This document shows, piece after piece, positions 42,270 through 53,387 of a stretch of 64,000 nt of DNA. Numbering within the stretch: the first letter of the stretch is position 1; the number at the start of each line of letters is the position of its first letter. The DNA is from Amia ocellicauda. Taxonomy: Eukaryota; Chordata; Actinopteri; Amiiformes; Amiidae. The notes under the pieces are model-generated. The model saw nothing but the letters and a program-made list of their open reading frames with translations. It had not been told where the DNA came from and ran no database searches. Made by a program: the position numbers and the translations under genes. Where the stretch lies: assembly GCF_036373705.1 (NCBI RefSeq), contig NC_089855.1, forward strand, positions 8,745,719 through 8,809,718. The letters run 5' to 3'.

Positions 42270-42321
<52 letters not shown>
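42270..42321. repeat. (ATT)n microsatellite
   Basis: Perfect ATT tract of about 50 bp, preceded by shorter degenerate TTA-rich sequence. Confidence 0.95.
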
Positions 42322-42652
42322 TCACAGTAATAATGTACTGGTATCAGAAAAGTAAACTACTTTTTAAATTTTCATTAGCCAGGTCCCAATATGGAAGGAA
42401 AAAAGTATCCTTTTTTAAATTGTTTAATTATGACAAATTGCTAGATTTTCCTAAAATCTCTTTAATCAAAATATCTTCTGTGATGCAATTAAAAAACAAA
42501 AGACATAAAAACATTAAAAATTAATAAATATGATTTAATAAATGTCATAGATGCAGGAAAAATCTGCGGGAACAAAACTGCAAACAAAATATTGTATTGC
42601 TAATGTTCTTTAGACACTATAACAGTATAACAAATTTATTTATTTATTTTTT

Positions 42653-43008
42653 TGTTCCTGGGTAGTAAGTGTTATTTCCTAATGCCTCAAAAGTAAAGAA
42701 AATGGCTATTATTCCCCACAGTATTTACAGAATAATCGTAAATCTTGAAAAACTACTCAATTCTAAATCTTTTGTAGTCATTTTTGTATTACTTTAGTAT
42801 AAATACATGTTAATTTCGATTCATGTTGTTTTTTCCTGAGTTTATATGAACGAAAAGACACAAATTCGCCCGTTTTCTCATTGGAAATAGGCAAATTTAA
42901 AAATATCACTGTCCTGGTCACAAAAGCAAAGTTTGTGGGGAATAATAGCCATTCTCTATACTTTTGAGTCTTAAGCAATTAGGAAATAACACTTACTACC
43001 CAGGAACA
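42653..43008. mobile_element. MITE-like element with long terminal inverted repeats
   Basis: The first 68 bp (42653-42720) are, reverse-complemented, almost the same as the last 75 bp (42934-43008). The left arm lacks a few bases present in the right arm near its middle, with a handful of substitutions. The interior of about 213 bp is AT-rich and has no coding potential. Long inverted termini, small size and lack of coding capacity fit a non-autonomous DNA transposon. I cannot assign a superfamily, and no clear target-site duplication is visible. Confidence 0.75.
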
Positions 43009-43416
43009 GAAATTATGTTACATAGTGGAACCACAATCTGTCTGAATATCTATTTTATTTCAGCTACCATCCTGATGGAGGAGAGAATTAGTTTCCTAAG
43101 ACAGGAACGCACTTCTAAAGATGGCTCAGTAAATCCTATTAGACTTCCATTAAAATAGGACGAAGGAAAAATTAGGTGATAAAACATTGATCTTTTCAGA
43201 GGTTGATTTAGTTTCCCCTTCCAGAAATATTATAAAACTGTGATATAATGTCTTTAATAACTATACATGTTCGTCCACTTGGGTGCACTTGCAATAAAGT
43301 GAATATTAAAGAGTATTTCTTGCGCTGAGCCTCACTTTAATCCTCGTTATCGCAGTCGTCGCGTCGCGGAGATCCGGACAGACACGCGTCCCATTCCTGG
43401 CTGCCCGCTTTGTTTG

Positions 43417-43431
43417 TGCGCCCTCTAGTGA
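43417..43431 (-). promoter_or_regulatory. CTCF-like motif
   Basis: Read on the minus strand this gives TCACTAGAGGGCGCA, matching the CTCF core CCASYAGRKGGCRSY except at the first base. Occupancy is not known from sequence. Confidence 0.45.
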
Positions 43432-44650
43432 CGCCAGGGTCATCCTGCACCTTAGCCTTAAATCTCAAATCTAGGTATTTTCACATGATAAAACAGAAGA
43501 TGTTTGCCTTTCACTCGCTTCATTGGCCACCCTTCACACGTTTACACTTCTCTCCTGCCGCGTACGTTCAGCGTTTATTCTTGAACCGGAACGCATTCGT
43601 AACTCCAGCGAAAATGAACAAAAAGAAAAACAAAAATGGCACGGTGTCCCCCCCCCCAACACACGCCAACTCCTCCAACGTGGGCGGAAAAATGTAACGC
43701 TGATGTCAGCGGCTCGGCCCGTCTCTGAGGAAGACACATCCTGTCCAACTCTAACAGGGGCCAGAAAGAAAAGAAAGCGCGAAGGAAAAAAAAAATAAAG
43801 GACTACGCCTCGGAGTCCCCAGTGCCTCATCTGGAGAAACCCTCCGCTTGGGGCACGGGATGGTGGCTCCATCGGTTAGTGGTTCAGATCCAGGCTGTCC
43901 CTCTGGCCGAGTCCTCAGTGGGGAGGGCATGTACTGAGCCAGGCTCCACTGGGGAAGGGGGCGAGACGAAGACACCCAGTCCCAAACTCTGCACGGGTAC
44001 GAGGAACTGTCTTCCAGTCAGTCGTGTCGTCACCGAGTTTTTAATTCCACTGTCATGGAGGGGGGAGAATAGTGAGGAAAATAAACGCAGATTGTTTATA
44101 ATGTCTCTTTCGTGTTAATTACACTGTACTTAGGATTCCTAAATGCTGTGGACTGTATTGTTATTCTCCTTCTTTAAGACTTTCGAGACTCTCCCTCTCC
44201 TCCCAGTAGACACACCACCCTTTAGCAGAGACACAGGCCTTTCAACAAGGCCGTGCAGGGCTGTCACACTCAATGCAACCCACCAATAACCGCCCGCACT
44301 TCGCGAGTCTTTTTGAGGGCCGTGCATGCTTTCATTTTTTCGCAAACAGCAGAAAACTAAAATCACAGGGAATATCAGAGATTTTAAATAAATAATAGAG
44401 TTGACCTATTTCCAAACATTGAAAAAACATTACAATAAAAATCACATACCTCCTAATTCTTAACTGTTAAACGTTTTTCCTTATAAACCATACTTCTTCC
44501 ATGTTGGATAAACTGTACCTCTATGGTCTGCATACTTACATAACCCGGCACAGTACAGGCTTTGAAACGGATAAAACTGCTACATAATCTGCGCAAGAGC
44601 TTTAGACCTGGAATGGCGTCAACACCCGCGGAGCTCAGATGTATCTGCGT

Positions 44651-44664
44651 TGCCCCCTAGTGGC
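44651..44664 (-). promoter_or_regulatory. CTCF-like motif
   Basis: Read on the minus strand this gives GCCACTAGGGGGCA, matching the essential positions of the CTCF core. It has the same orientation as the motif 1.2 kb to its left. Confidence 0.5.
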
Positions 44665-46810
44665 TTTTATTTCTCACAACAGCTAGAAAAGTCCCATCTT
44701 TCACCCTATGCCTCATGTATTAAACTGTAAAAAAATATGGCAGCGTGACCAAAATCAATGACGTCAGACACTTTTGTTCTCGGATGCTTTTATTGTTTTT
44801 CCGATTCGTCTTGTGATTCCAAGCACGTGTCTTCCATGCCATCGCGTCATGTCCAATTTCTGTATAATTTTTGGCGTTCAGTGACCAGGTTTCAGAGCCA
44901 CTGGTTTTTGCACTGATCTAATACTTTTCTCTTTAAGAAAATGGGTAATTAAACTGGGGAATTTTGCTTCGATAGTCTGCAATATCTTCCAAACATACCC
45001 CATCCCATTTTCAGTTCTTTCCATCACTTCCGTAAGATCTCCGTCTGCATTTATTTGCCATCAGAGGTAAGGTCATCATTTCACTTGAAGGTACTACTTC
45101 GGTTTTCTTAGAGTTGTTTACCATGATTTCAGTCCAGTTCTCTTACTTGCAGTTTTTGAATTTGAAGATGAAGGTAATTAGGATTTTTTGCAAAGACAGA
45201 TACACTAAAAGGTGACCCTAACTCTATACAATATAGTTTATATTCTCTCTACAAAGATCAATAGAAACGTGTAAACATCATTAAAGGTCGGTGAAAGAAG
45301 AAGCCTGCAAGTTTCAGGGCACCTCTCCTCCCAACCCAATCGAGTGAGGGGGCGTAGGACAGAGACTGGTCAACACGGGGTCGAGGAGAAGCCCATCGCA
45401 GAGGGACGCCTCTCAGGACAGACGCATTCAGGCTCTGGCGAGGCAGGGGTTAAACGCAGCGCTGTGTGCTTTATGAGAAACATACTGTTCCAAAAGAAAA
45501 AAAGAGTCGCAACGATCCGCAGACGCCAATGAACGGTATTTCTGAACCTGTGCGTCATTCTCACAGAGCCGGCCAAACCACTGATTAAAAACAAGGAAGC
45601 CAAGTGCCATAAAGACGGGAGTCGCGCAGCTTGTTATTTTTCTTTCTGCAAGGCGAACAGGAAAAGATCAATGGCTGTGGTGGTTAATTCTGCCACAGCG
45701 CCGGCACAGAGAAAGCTGTAAGACCAGCCCAGAGAAAAGACATTAGAGATCCCAGGGCCTTTGAAGGAGCAGCCAAGAATAATTTCCCACATGTCAGAAG
45801 TCCCACCGAAACCACAGGGAGACTGTCGAGATATTTATAAAGCTCAAACTCCTCTGCCTCGGCCCCATTATCCCTTTACAGAGTGGCAGAGCAGACTATT
45901 AGGCTTTTATTTCCCGTGAAAAGGAAATTGGGGTGTAAGAACAGGAACGACGATAATCCCGACACTCCGTCCCGGGTCCCGTCTTCATCGCAGAGCTTCG
46001 GTCCTCTGTTGTTTTGCGGTAGATGTAATTTGACATGGCATCACCTGGTCAAGCCACACACATTAATACATAAACACACATGCAAAGAAATCACACATGA
46101 TGCTCTTGCCCCCCCATCGCGCAGCCGGTTTGGGTATTGAACCGACCCCGCGCTCATACAGTCCATCACGGCTGCTTTCCCGATTCTTATCCAGGACTTT
46201 ATTAGCAGTTTTCCATGATGTCAGCACCCCTCGCCAGAACAGAAAGAAAACAGGACCCTTCCCTTTTACTTTCTGTAATTTATCACCTTACATATATTTG
46301 TTACAGTAGAAGTTCAACACTAGTCTTAACACATAGCAGCCTCTCAAACCTCAGTCATTACTGTGCGCTGGCACTTTTTATTTTCAGTCATTTTCTATGG
46401 CTTTCACACCTGTCTTCCATTAGACGGAACAGAGCGGTCAGCTTTTCCAAGACAAAGTGGGAATGCTGTGACGGCGGACGACTGATCTTTTTGGTTTATT
46501 TTACGGTTGAGCGACTTTAATAACCCCGAGCAGGTTCTGTCGTGTGCTTTCGCTTTGCTTTTGGATACCGAGTCTGAACTTCACGTAGTGGTCTTCACCC
46601 TGCACAGAGACCGATCCGCCTGGCCTGCCACATGCCCTGATTGAAAGGGTGAAAGGTCAACTGATAACTGGGCACCATGCAAGATTTAAAAACTGACCCT
46701 CTAAGAACACGCTGTCCGGTAGAATTGACTCCTTTCTCTGCTTACGTGTCAAAAACTATGAGCGTAGATCTCATCACAAAAAAACAGAACGAACGGCGCT
46801 TCCCACAGTT

Positions 46811-46816
46811 TTTATT
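46811..46816 (-). terminator. Candidate polyadenylation signal of the C3orf38 homologue
   Basis: AATAAA on the minus strand, about 390 bp after the stop codon. It is the nearest canonical hexamer I see downstream of that gene, giving a plausible short 3' UTR. Confidence 0.4.
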
Positions 46817-47206
46817 GTTTTGCTGCAAATGCTTTTTCTGTGCAGGACAGCAGATGCACATACATGTAGTCTGTACACGTGTGTGTTGTGGTTTAACACA
46901 GAAGCAGACTTGTTTTCAGCTCTTTTATAACATTTTGACCCATGTAATCCACCCATTTCTTGTTCATGTCATCTGTAGGTTCTTCTCCAAAAATATCCCT
47001 CTCTAACTAGACTTTGGTATGAATGTAACTCTTATAAAAATAATAAAAAATAAATTAGAAATGAAGAGTTTGCACTAGGCTGATTGTTGTTTTTTTTTTT
47101 TGAAACTCTTTCTACAGGACAAAAACAAAATAAAATCTCTTTACATAAAGTGCTCTTCCCCACCTTCGTATATATATGTACAACACACCTCATCCACCCC
47201 ACAGTC

Positions 47207-49220
47207 TCAACCACAGAAGAGCCGCAGCTCGCTGGGCTCGTAGGTCACCGCCGGCGCTGGTACCGGCTCCCCGCCCTCCAGCGCGCTCTGCCCCCTGATT
47301 TTCAAGTTCAGGAATTTGATCTTCCAGCTGTTGGGGCCGGTGGGGGTCCGGATCAGGCCGAACACCTGCTCGAAGACCCCCAGGCACTTTCGCTCGCGGT
47401 GGATCGTCCCGGCCACCGCCACCACCACCAGCCCGTGCGCCGAGGACACGCACTTCAGACCGCGGGGGTCCAGGTTGGGGCTGAGGAACAGCTGCTCGTC
47501 CCGGGCCAAGGCCAGCAGGCGCAGGCTCACCAGCTCCGCGCCCCGGTACTCCTCCAGCTGCTGCTCGGCCGTGCTGTAGCAGAACTGCAGCCGCGCGTCG
47601 TCCCAGAAGTGCTGCGGCCCCCAGTCCTGCCGCGTCTGCCCCAGCGCGGGGTTCTGAGAGTTCAGAAGCTGGAAGAACCACTGGCAGAACTGGTCCCCCA
47701 GCGCCTGGCACTCGGCGGCCTGCTCCCCCCGGCCCGGCGCCGTCTCCGCCCTGCCCTCCGCCTCCACGGCCCGGCCGCTCGGCTTGGGGGCCTGCAGCAA
47801 ACACAGGAGATCAGCGGGGGTGTCAGGATTGTGCCACCATATTTAAAGTATTTTCAAAGTTACTAAACAACCACAACATGCAGGGTTTATTTGCCGAAGA
47901 AGAACACAAAACTAGGGGTCAGTATTTGAACACTGAGATGATGCAAACTATTGTGTGTACCAGTGTAGAGGCGAGACATCAGCCAGCAGGTCTGTGTCGT
48001 GGAAGAACGCGGCCCCGTGCTGGGAGAGCTGGAGACACACGCAACGGACGGACATACCGTGCTTCCACGCTGCGCCCGACACACTAAGCAGCCATGCGAT
48101 CGCACACTGTGTGGACAGACCATGGTGTGCAGAGTGGCAGCCCAGAGCGAAATGGAAAAGCATCCTGCTCTCATCATGCTGTGCGTGTGTGTGTGTGTGA
48201 GAGAGAGTGTGGCTGTGTGAGTGAGTGAGTGAGTGAGTGAGTCTGTGAGTGTGCGAGAGTGAGTGAGTGAGTGAGTCTGTGAGTGTGCGAGAGTGAGTGA
48301 GTGAGTGAGTCTGTGATAGTGTGCGAGAGTGAGTCTGTGATAGTGTGCGAGAGTGAGTGAGTCTGTGAGAGTGTGCGAGAGTGAGTGAGTCTGTGAGAGT
48401 GTGCGAGAGTGAGTGAGTCTGTGAGAGTGTGCGAGAGTGAGTGAGTCTGTGTGTGTTTGTTTGCACCCCAGACCCCTCAAGCACCTGCACAGCCGTCCCC
48501 TCCGGACCCCAGTAGTCCAGCGCCGTCTTGATGAGCTGGTGCTTCTCGGACGTGGGCGGCAGCACGACGCCCTCCTTGGCCAGGTAGCGGAAGATGAAGT
48601 CGCGGTGAACCTTCTTGCGCCGCAGCAGCTCCTCGGCGCTCTGGCTGTAGGCCAGGATGGCATGGAGGGCCTCTGAGAAACCAGAGAGACGTGTCCCATT
48701 GGGTTCAATAGACATCAATAAAACCATCCTCACTGCACATATACTTTGCAATACATAAATGCATAAATAAAAAAAACAAATAAATGTTGAAGTAAATGAA
48801 TAAATACATTTACAAATCAATGCATTTATTGATTGATTTTTGGCACAAATTATCCTCCATAATTGCACACTTTTAAACGGGGTGCGTTTCCGTCACGCCG
48901 GGCTGTTTGAGGGGGTGGGCGGCATCAGGGGGGCGTTTTAGTGCCGAGAAACATAAATTAAAGATAAATATGAACCTTTAAAAAGGGAGTCTCAAGCCCT
49001 GCGGTTAGGACAGCGCTGAATAATCACCACACGGGCCAATGAGAAGCCCTAGCCGGGACACTGGACCACTTCTCCCGCAGCGGCCTGCTCTACCTTGGCT
49101 GCTCTCCACGGTGATCATGCGGTTGGTGACGGTGTCCTTCAGCGCCAGCAGGTCCGGCTCGGCGAGGCTCTGGAGGATCTCCGTGCAGCCCGCCTTCTGC
49201 CTCTCGGACAGCCCCGACAT
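47207..49220 (-). CDS. C3orf38: C3orf38 homologue (DUF4518 protein), three exons, 299 aa
   Basis: Coding exons on the minus strand are 49094-49220, 48485-48672 and 47207-47791; introns are 421 and 693 bp with GT..AG ends, and codon phase joins exactly (phase 1, then phase 0). The start codon (49218-49220) gives an N-terminus beginning [12 protein letters not shown] with a DTVTNR motif. Exon 2 encodes the [20 protein letters not shown] region, and exon 3 the domain with [29 protein letters not shown] and [14 protein letters not shown]. These features match vertebrate C3orf38 as I know it, including three exons. The C-terminus is about 25 residues shorter than in human; a linker rich in Ala, Gly and Glu after exon 2 is fish-specific or poorly conserved. 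The protein is poorly characterised; a role in apoptosis has been suggested. The gene is head to head with MTERF3. A long tandem repeat fills much of intron 2. The assignment is firm, the function is not. Confidence 0.93.
48182..48461. repeat. GAGT/GTCTGTGAG minisatellite in C3orf38 intron 2
   Basis: About 280 bp of tandem units built from GAGT quartets plus CTGTGAGTGTGCGAGA-type segments, with unit lengths of roughly 26-44 bp and a GT/GA tract at the left end. It lies within the intron 47792-48484 and ends about 24 bp from the exon 2 donor. The units contain no stop in the frame continuing from exon 2, so a long spurious open frame runs through it. Confidence 0.9.
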
Positions 49221-49364
49221 CTCCTCTCAGTCGCCCCGGAGCAGCGCCACAAACCAGCCGATCCCCGCCTCGCCTCCGCGGCAGAGCCCGTCGCTGCGCG
49301 GCTCCGGGGGGACACAGTCCCGCAACAAAGGTTCCGGGACCGGACTGACACGACCTGGCGTCAA

Positions 49365-49373
49365 TGCGCATGC
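49365..49373. promoter_or_regulatory. NRF1-like site
   Basis: TGCGCATGC agrees with the centre of the NRF1 consensus (YGCGCATGCGCR). A further half site lies at 49496-49503. NRF1 drives many nuclear genes for mitochondrial proteins, of which MTERF3 is one. Confidence 0.5.
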
Positions 49374-49572
49374 TCCACATCACGTCATTACATATATACA
49401 TCCATTGGTACTGAAGAGCATACGCTCACACGATTAACAAGGCGCTGTGCCATATTATTCATCGTAGTCGTAACAGTATCGTGTGTATGTGCGAACATGC
49501 GCAGTTCTGTACTGTAAACAGTGTGTATACCACCTTAAGAATCGTCACGCAGGATGATTGACATCTAGGTTC

Positions 49573-49608
49573 CCAATCAAAGTGCCGCCTAAGGGGTGTT
49601 CTGATTGG
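49573..49608. promoter_or_regulatory. Inverted pair of CCAAT boxes (NF-Y type)
   Basis: CCAATCA at 49573-49579 and its complement TGATTGG at 49602-49608, separated by 22 bp, lie about 130-160 bp before the MTERF3 start codon. Both carry the extended NF-Y core. One box points to each gene. Confidence 0.55.
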
Positions 49609-49734
49609 TTGAGAAGGCGCAAAGGAGGGCGGAAGGTAAAACATGCGGAGCGCAGAGTAGCGTCAGCTTTATAATGTTACCTATTGAGCTTTAATCCCGT
49701 GGTAGCGGGGAGGATAGTGCGTGTGTGTCTTGTA

Positions 49735-52700
49735 ATGGGTTCTCTGGGTGTGCAGTTGTGCCACAGATGTTGCTTCCTGCGGGTCAGAACTCTGCTCACA
49801 GCGTTCCAAAGAGACCGAACTCTGCGTTCTAGAAGCCTGCGGGTCTCGCTGGCCCGCGCCCAGGGAGGCCTGCTGTCTGTGAACCCGCACCGCGCCGTGC
49901 GCCTGGAGAGATGGAGGGGCGACCACCTCAGTGTACTCTCCTCCCGGAGGGCAAGTCCGCAACCCGCTGATGAAACTGCAGTGGCTGCTTCGCCGGGATC
50001 TCATCTGCTTCCTTATGAAAACTGTCACCTTGAGGACACAGTGAGGAGCGATCCCACCCCCGAGAGGCCACTCGTGGGTAAATACTGCGCTGCACTCGTG
50101 GTTGGGGATGGATAACTGCTGTTCTGAATGTTAAATTAATGTTAAAGTATTCCACATGTTAACTGCAGTTTAAATTGTGAACATGTTCTGAATTTATACA
50201 CAGTTGCCTTTTAAAGCTAGGAAAGGGGTCCTTAAGGGCCACAGGATTTTCAGAGTTGGCCCCTACTGACCTTGACTTTAAGTGCACTGCTGACCAGCAG
50301 TATTTCTCCCACCTCTTTCAGAATTGGATGCAGTTCCACCTCCGTCTCCGTTCGAGGAGATCACTGATGAAGACGCCTCGCAGATCAGTGTGGACCCGGG
50401 GCTGAGTCCAGTTTCGGTCTCGCTGAGGGACTATGTGAACCAGTCAGAGACGCTGCGCAGACTGGTGCTGCTCGGTACGGAGTCATTTAAAATTATTATA
50501 CTAATTCAAGTTAATTAAATGAGAAATCGCAGTCCCCTCGCTGCTGGGATTGATGTGATGAAGTTCAGAAGAGCTGAAACAGTTGCTCTGTTTCGGGAAT
50601 AAGCGACTGTATTGTGTGGATGTGAGGAGTACGATTTTGTGCGCTCCACAGGTTTGTGTAATTCTTCTCATCTAATGCTGTGGTTTGATTGGTCTCTTCC
50701 CATGCCAGGCGTTGACCTGTCTAAGCTGGAGCGGCGCCCCAATGTCGGGAACATGCTTCTGCGCTTGGACTTCGAAAAAGACGTCCAGGAACGACTGCTC
50801 TTCCTCAGAGACGTTGGTGTGGAGGAGATGCATCTGGGTCCTGTCCTCACCATAAATCCCTTCATTCTCACAGAAAACATGAAGAACCTGCAAGCAAGGT
50901 GGGCTCCTCTGGGCCTAAAACTGTAATTCAGTGTTCATTGCTCAACCTCTTAAATGTTTTTAAACGGGGAAACGATGCATGACCTGCCATCACAGGAATG
51001 TTCTTCAAAAGACAGGAATCGGTTCGTGTCATCAACCAGATGTTTGTAGTGCGTTGCTCTTGTCTGTTTTGTTTTTAAATGTAGAATCTGCAGATAATTG
51101 TTCTCTTTCTCTGGACTCGGAGCTGTGATACAGCGCCACGCTTTGGGAAGAGGACAATACGATGAGTTATCTGTAACAGATGTTAAAGTCAAACACTGTT
51201 TACTTCACTGTAATGTTCGCATGATAAGCCTGGGGGTTTGTAGCTAAAATCTTTAACATTTGTGGTAAGATCTTTGAATTGTGTTTGTATTTTCATCTCG
51301 GCTGGTGAGATATTCCACAGGTGTCTGCCTTTAATAGAGCAATGCAATGTAACACAATAAGATAAATATTTAGTTGATGGTTTAACGTGTTCTACAATGG
51401 TTTCAGGGTGTCTTACCTGAGGCTCAAGAGGTTCAGCGCCGATGCAATTGCTCGAATGGTTTCCAAAGCTCCTCACCTGCTAAACTTCAGTGTGGAGAGG
51501 CTGGACAACAGACTGAGTTTCTTCCAGAAGCAGCTTGAACTGAATGTACAAAAGGTCAGTTACAGTTGATTTGTGACCTTCAATAAATGCACATACACCT
51601 AAAAATAGGTGTATCACTGAAGAGCAGTGTGGCAGTGGTCCAGGTCCGGGTGCATTTGTTTCAGCTCCGTATAGAATTGAGATTATTTACTAAAAGTCAT
51701 TTTAAGTTTGTGCTGAATGGCTTTAAAAGTGTGTGGGTCTACTCTGAATTGTGTGCAAAACATTATTTATGTAACAAATGGAAACCCATTGGATGTATGT
51801 GTCACAAATATTGAATACGCTTTAAATAAATACATTATTCCAATTTACCAGGCAGAGCAGTTTTTATAATTCACATCAACTAGACTAGTCTTGCTTCAGA
51901 TGGATGCTTTCACTAGGTAGTCTGTCATGTATATATCTCTGTTTTTATTTGGTCTTGTTCTCCAGACGCAGGACCTTGTGACGCGTTTCCCCAGGTTGCT
52001 ATGTGGGAAACTGGACCCGGTGAAAGAGAACCTCAAAGTAAGATGCACGTAAAATCCCGCGCGGCCATCATTTCCCCCGTTTTTGTTTCCGAATCCTGTT
52101 TGGTGGACGTCTCTTGTTGTCGTGTCTGTGTTGGTGCAGGTGTGCGAAATGGACCTGGGGTTCCGGAAGAATGAGGTCCAGCACATGGTCACCAGGGTGC
52201 CGAAGCTTCTGACGACCAACAAGAAAAAACTCACCGGGATCTTCGACTACGTACACAATACGATGGGAATTCCACACTCTCTCATTGTGCGATTCCCACA
52301 GGTAACACACAGAGTTATACACTGTTTATATATTTTATTGTAGATGGATTTTAGCATCTTATGAGTTCAAGGCTGTGTTTTTGTAGTTGACAGTGTGGTT
52401 TAGGGTATTTTACTCCTGCACTGTTGCGTTGCCTCTATTTTGTGATGATTTGATTCAAATCATCTGCACTAAATGCCCCGGAACAGCTTTGCACTTTCAG
52501 TTTTTTCTGTCTCTAAATGTTTATGGTGTCATGAGTGCCTAGAACATCAAACTGCCTCTAATGGAATTCTGTATAAATCGCATAATTCAGCTTTTGTTCT
52601 TGGCGCTTTCCTTAAAGTTTTAATCCTGTAAAGGCCGAGCTCTCCAAAAGCCGCGCAGACGGCTTTGTTACCGAACAGGCTGTTTAGTCTAGATTGACAG

Positions 52701-53253
52701 ATTAAACATTTCTGCGTTTCCTGTTATTTCTGGCTTGCTTTGAGCTCTTCAACTCTTCGGAGAGAGACGGCCTGAATTCAGCGTGTTTAAGACTCCTAAT
52801 CTATTGAGCCCAGGATCGGACACTCTGTTTCTGTAGAGTTGCTATCGTTGTGTCAGGATCCCAACAGATCCACTGCATTTCTAATTATTCAAATCATTAA
52901 ACTGTATAAAGGCAGTGTTTGTGAGAAGAAGTGAAAAGCTCTTTGATTGTGTTCAGCATTAGTCATTTAAAACTAAAACCTCATCAAAACCACACACACA
53001 TGACCGATACCTGTTTTTAATCCGTTTCCTGCGGACTGACATGTTTATTGTATTGTAGGTGCTGAATGCAAGGCTTCTGAGGATCAGAGAGAGACACTTG
53101 TTCTTGAAACACTTGGGCAGAGACCAGTTCGACCTGGCTGAGCCCAACTACGTCTCTCTGGACCAGTTAGTCTCGCTGCCCGATCATCTCTTCTGCGCCA
53201 CTATCGCCCTGGCTTCTCTCGAGGACTTTGACGTGTTCCAGAAGACACTTTGA
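49735..53253 (+). CDS. MTERF3: Transcription termination factor 3, mitochondrial (mTERF family), seven exons, 420 aa
   Basis: Coding exons are 49735-50077, 50322-50474, 50709-50898, 51407-51554, 51966-52037, 52140-52301 and 53059-53253; all joins are GT..AG and in frame. MTERF3 is a mitochondrial-matrix mTERF protein known to repress mtDNA transcription at the promoter region and to support large-subunit ribosome assembly. I chose the ATG at 49735 because it begins an Arg-rich, nearly acid-free N-terminus ([20 protein letters not shown]), a good mitochondrial targeting peptide. From about residue 115 the protein shows the family-specific stretch ([12 protein letters not shown]), then the helical mTERF repeats with leucine/proline motifs such as [46 protein letters not shown] and [12 protein letters not shown]. 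It ends [14 protein letters not shown], as in the MTERF3 branch. Length (human about 417 aa) fits well. It shares a divergent promoter with C3orf38. No defect is seen. Confidence 0.95.
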
Positions 53254-53381
53254 TTTAAAACCTACAGATCTGACAACAAGTCCTGGATTACTTAATATCA
53301 AAGTCTGTGAAACTACTTTTGATAAGTACTTTTTGAATTTGCACATTTCCTGTTTTGTGTTAAGCTTATGAATATTGCCAA

Positions 53382-53387
53382 AATAAA
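53382..53387 (+). terminator. Polyadenylation signal of MTERF3
   Basis: Canonical AATAAA about 130 bp after the MTERF3 stop codon, giving a short 3' UTR. It is followed within about 30 bp by TG-rich sequence typical of the downstream element. Confidence 0.75.

Larger units (their letters stand above)
32858..46810. other. Gene-empty region, right part of the desert
   Basis: No recognisable exon on either strand. The interval holds TTA and TG microsatellites, the inverted-repeat element at 42653-43008, an AT-rich zone at about 41.6-42.9 kb, and two CTCF-like motifs at 43417-43431 and 44651-44664. Open frames in the GC-richer parts (34.4-35.1, 35.5-36.1 and 40.2-40.9 kb) occur on overlapping frames and strands, as expected for low stop density in non-coding DNA. 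Confidence 0.55.
49221..49734. promoter_or_regulatory. Shared divergent promoter of C3orf38 homologue and MTERF3
   Basis: About 514 bp separates the two start codons, so both 5' UTRs and core promoters must lie here or nearly so. There is no TATA box at a convincing place. The segment contains an NRF1-like TGCGCATGC (49365-49373), a second NRF1 half site CATGCGCA (49496-49503), a pair of CCAATCA boxes in inverted orientation (49573-49579 and 49602-49608) and an ETS-like CGGAAG (about 49630). This combination is typical of housekeeping bidirectional promoters and suits a gene for a mitochondrial protein. Confidence 0.75.

Noticed and set aside
43850-43900. tRNA A-box and B-box resemblance
   Set aside because: The two boxes are only a few bases apart, which excludes a tRNA-type promoter.
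47084-47866. 260-codon open frame on the plus strand
   Set aside because: It is the antisense shadow of GC-rich exon 3 of the C3orf38 homologue; its composition (Arg, Leu, Pro, Gln rich) and lack of motifs are typical of such a shadow.
47948-48868. 306-codon open frame on the minus strand rich in Leu-Thr-His-Ser
   Set aside because: It is exon 2 of the C3orf38 homologue running through intron 1 and 2 sequence; the repetitive tail is the translated minisatellite, and good splice sites bound exon 2 at 48485 and 48672.
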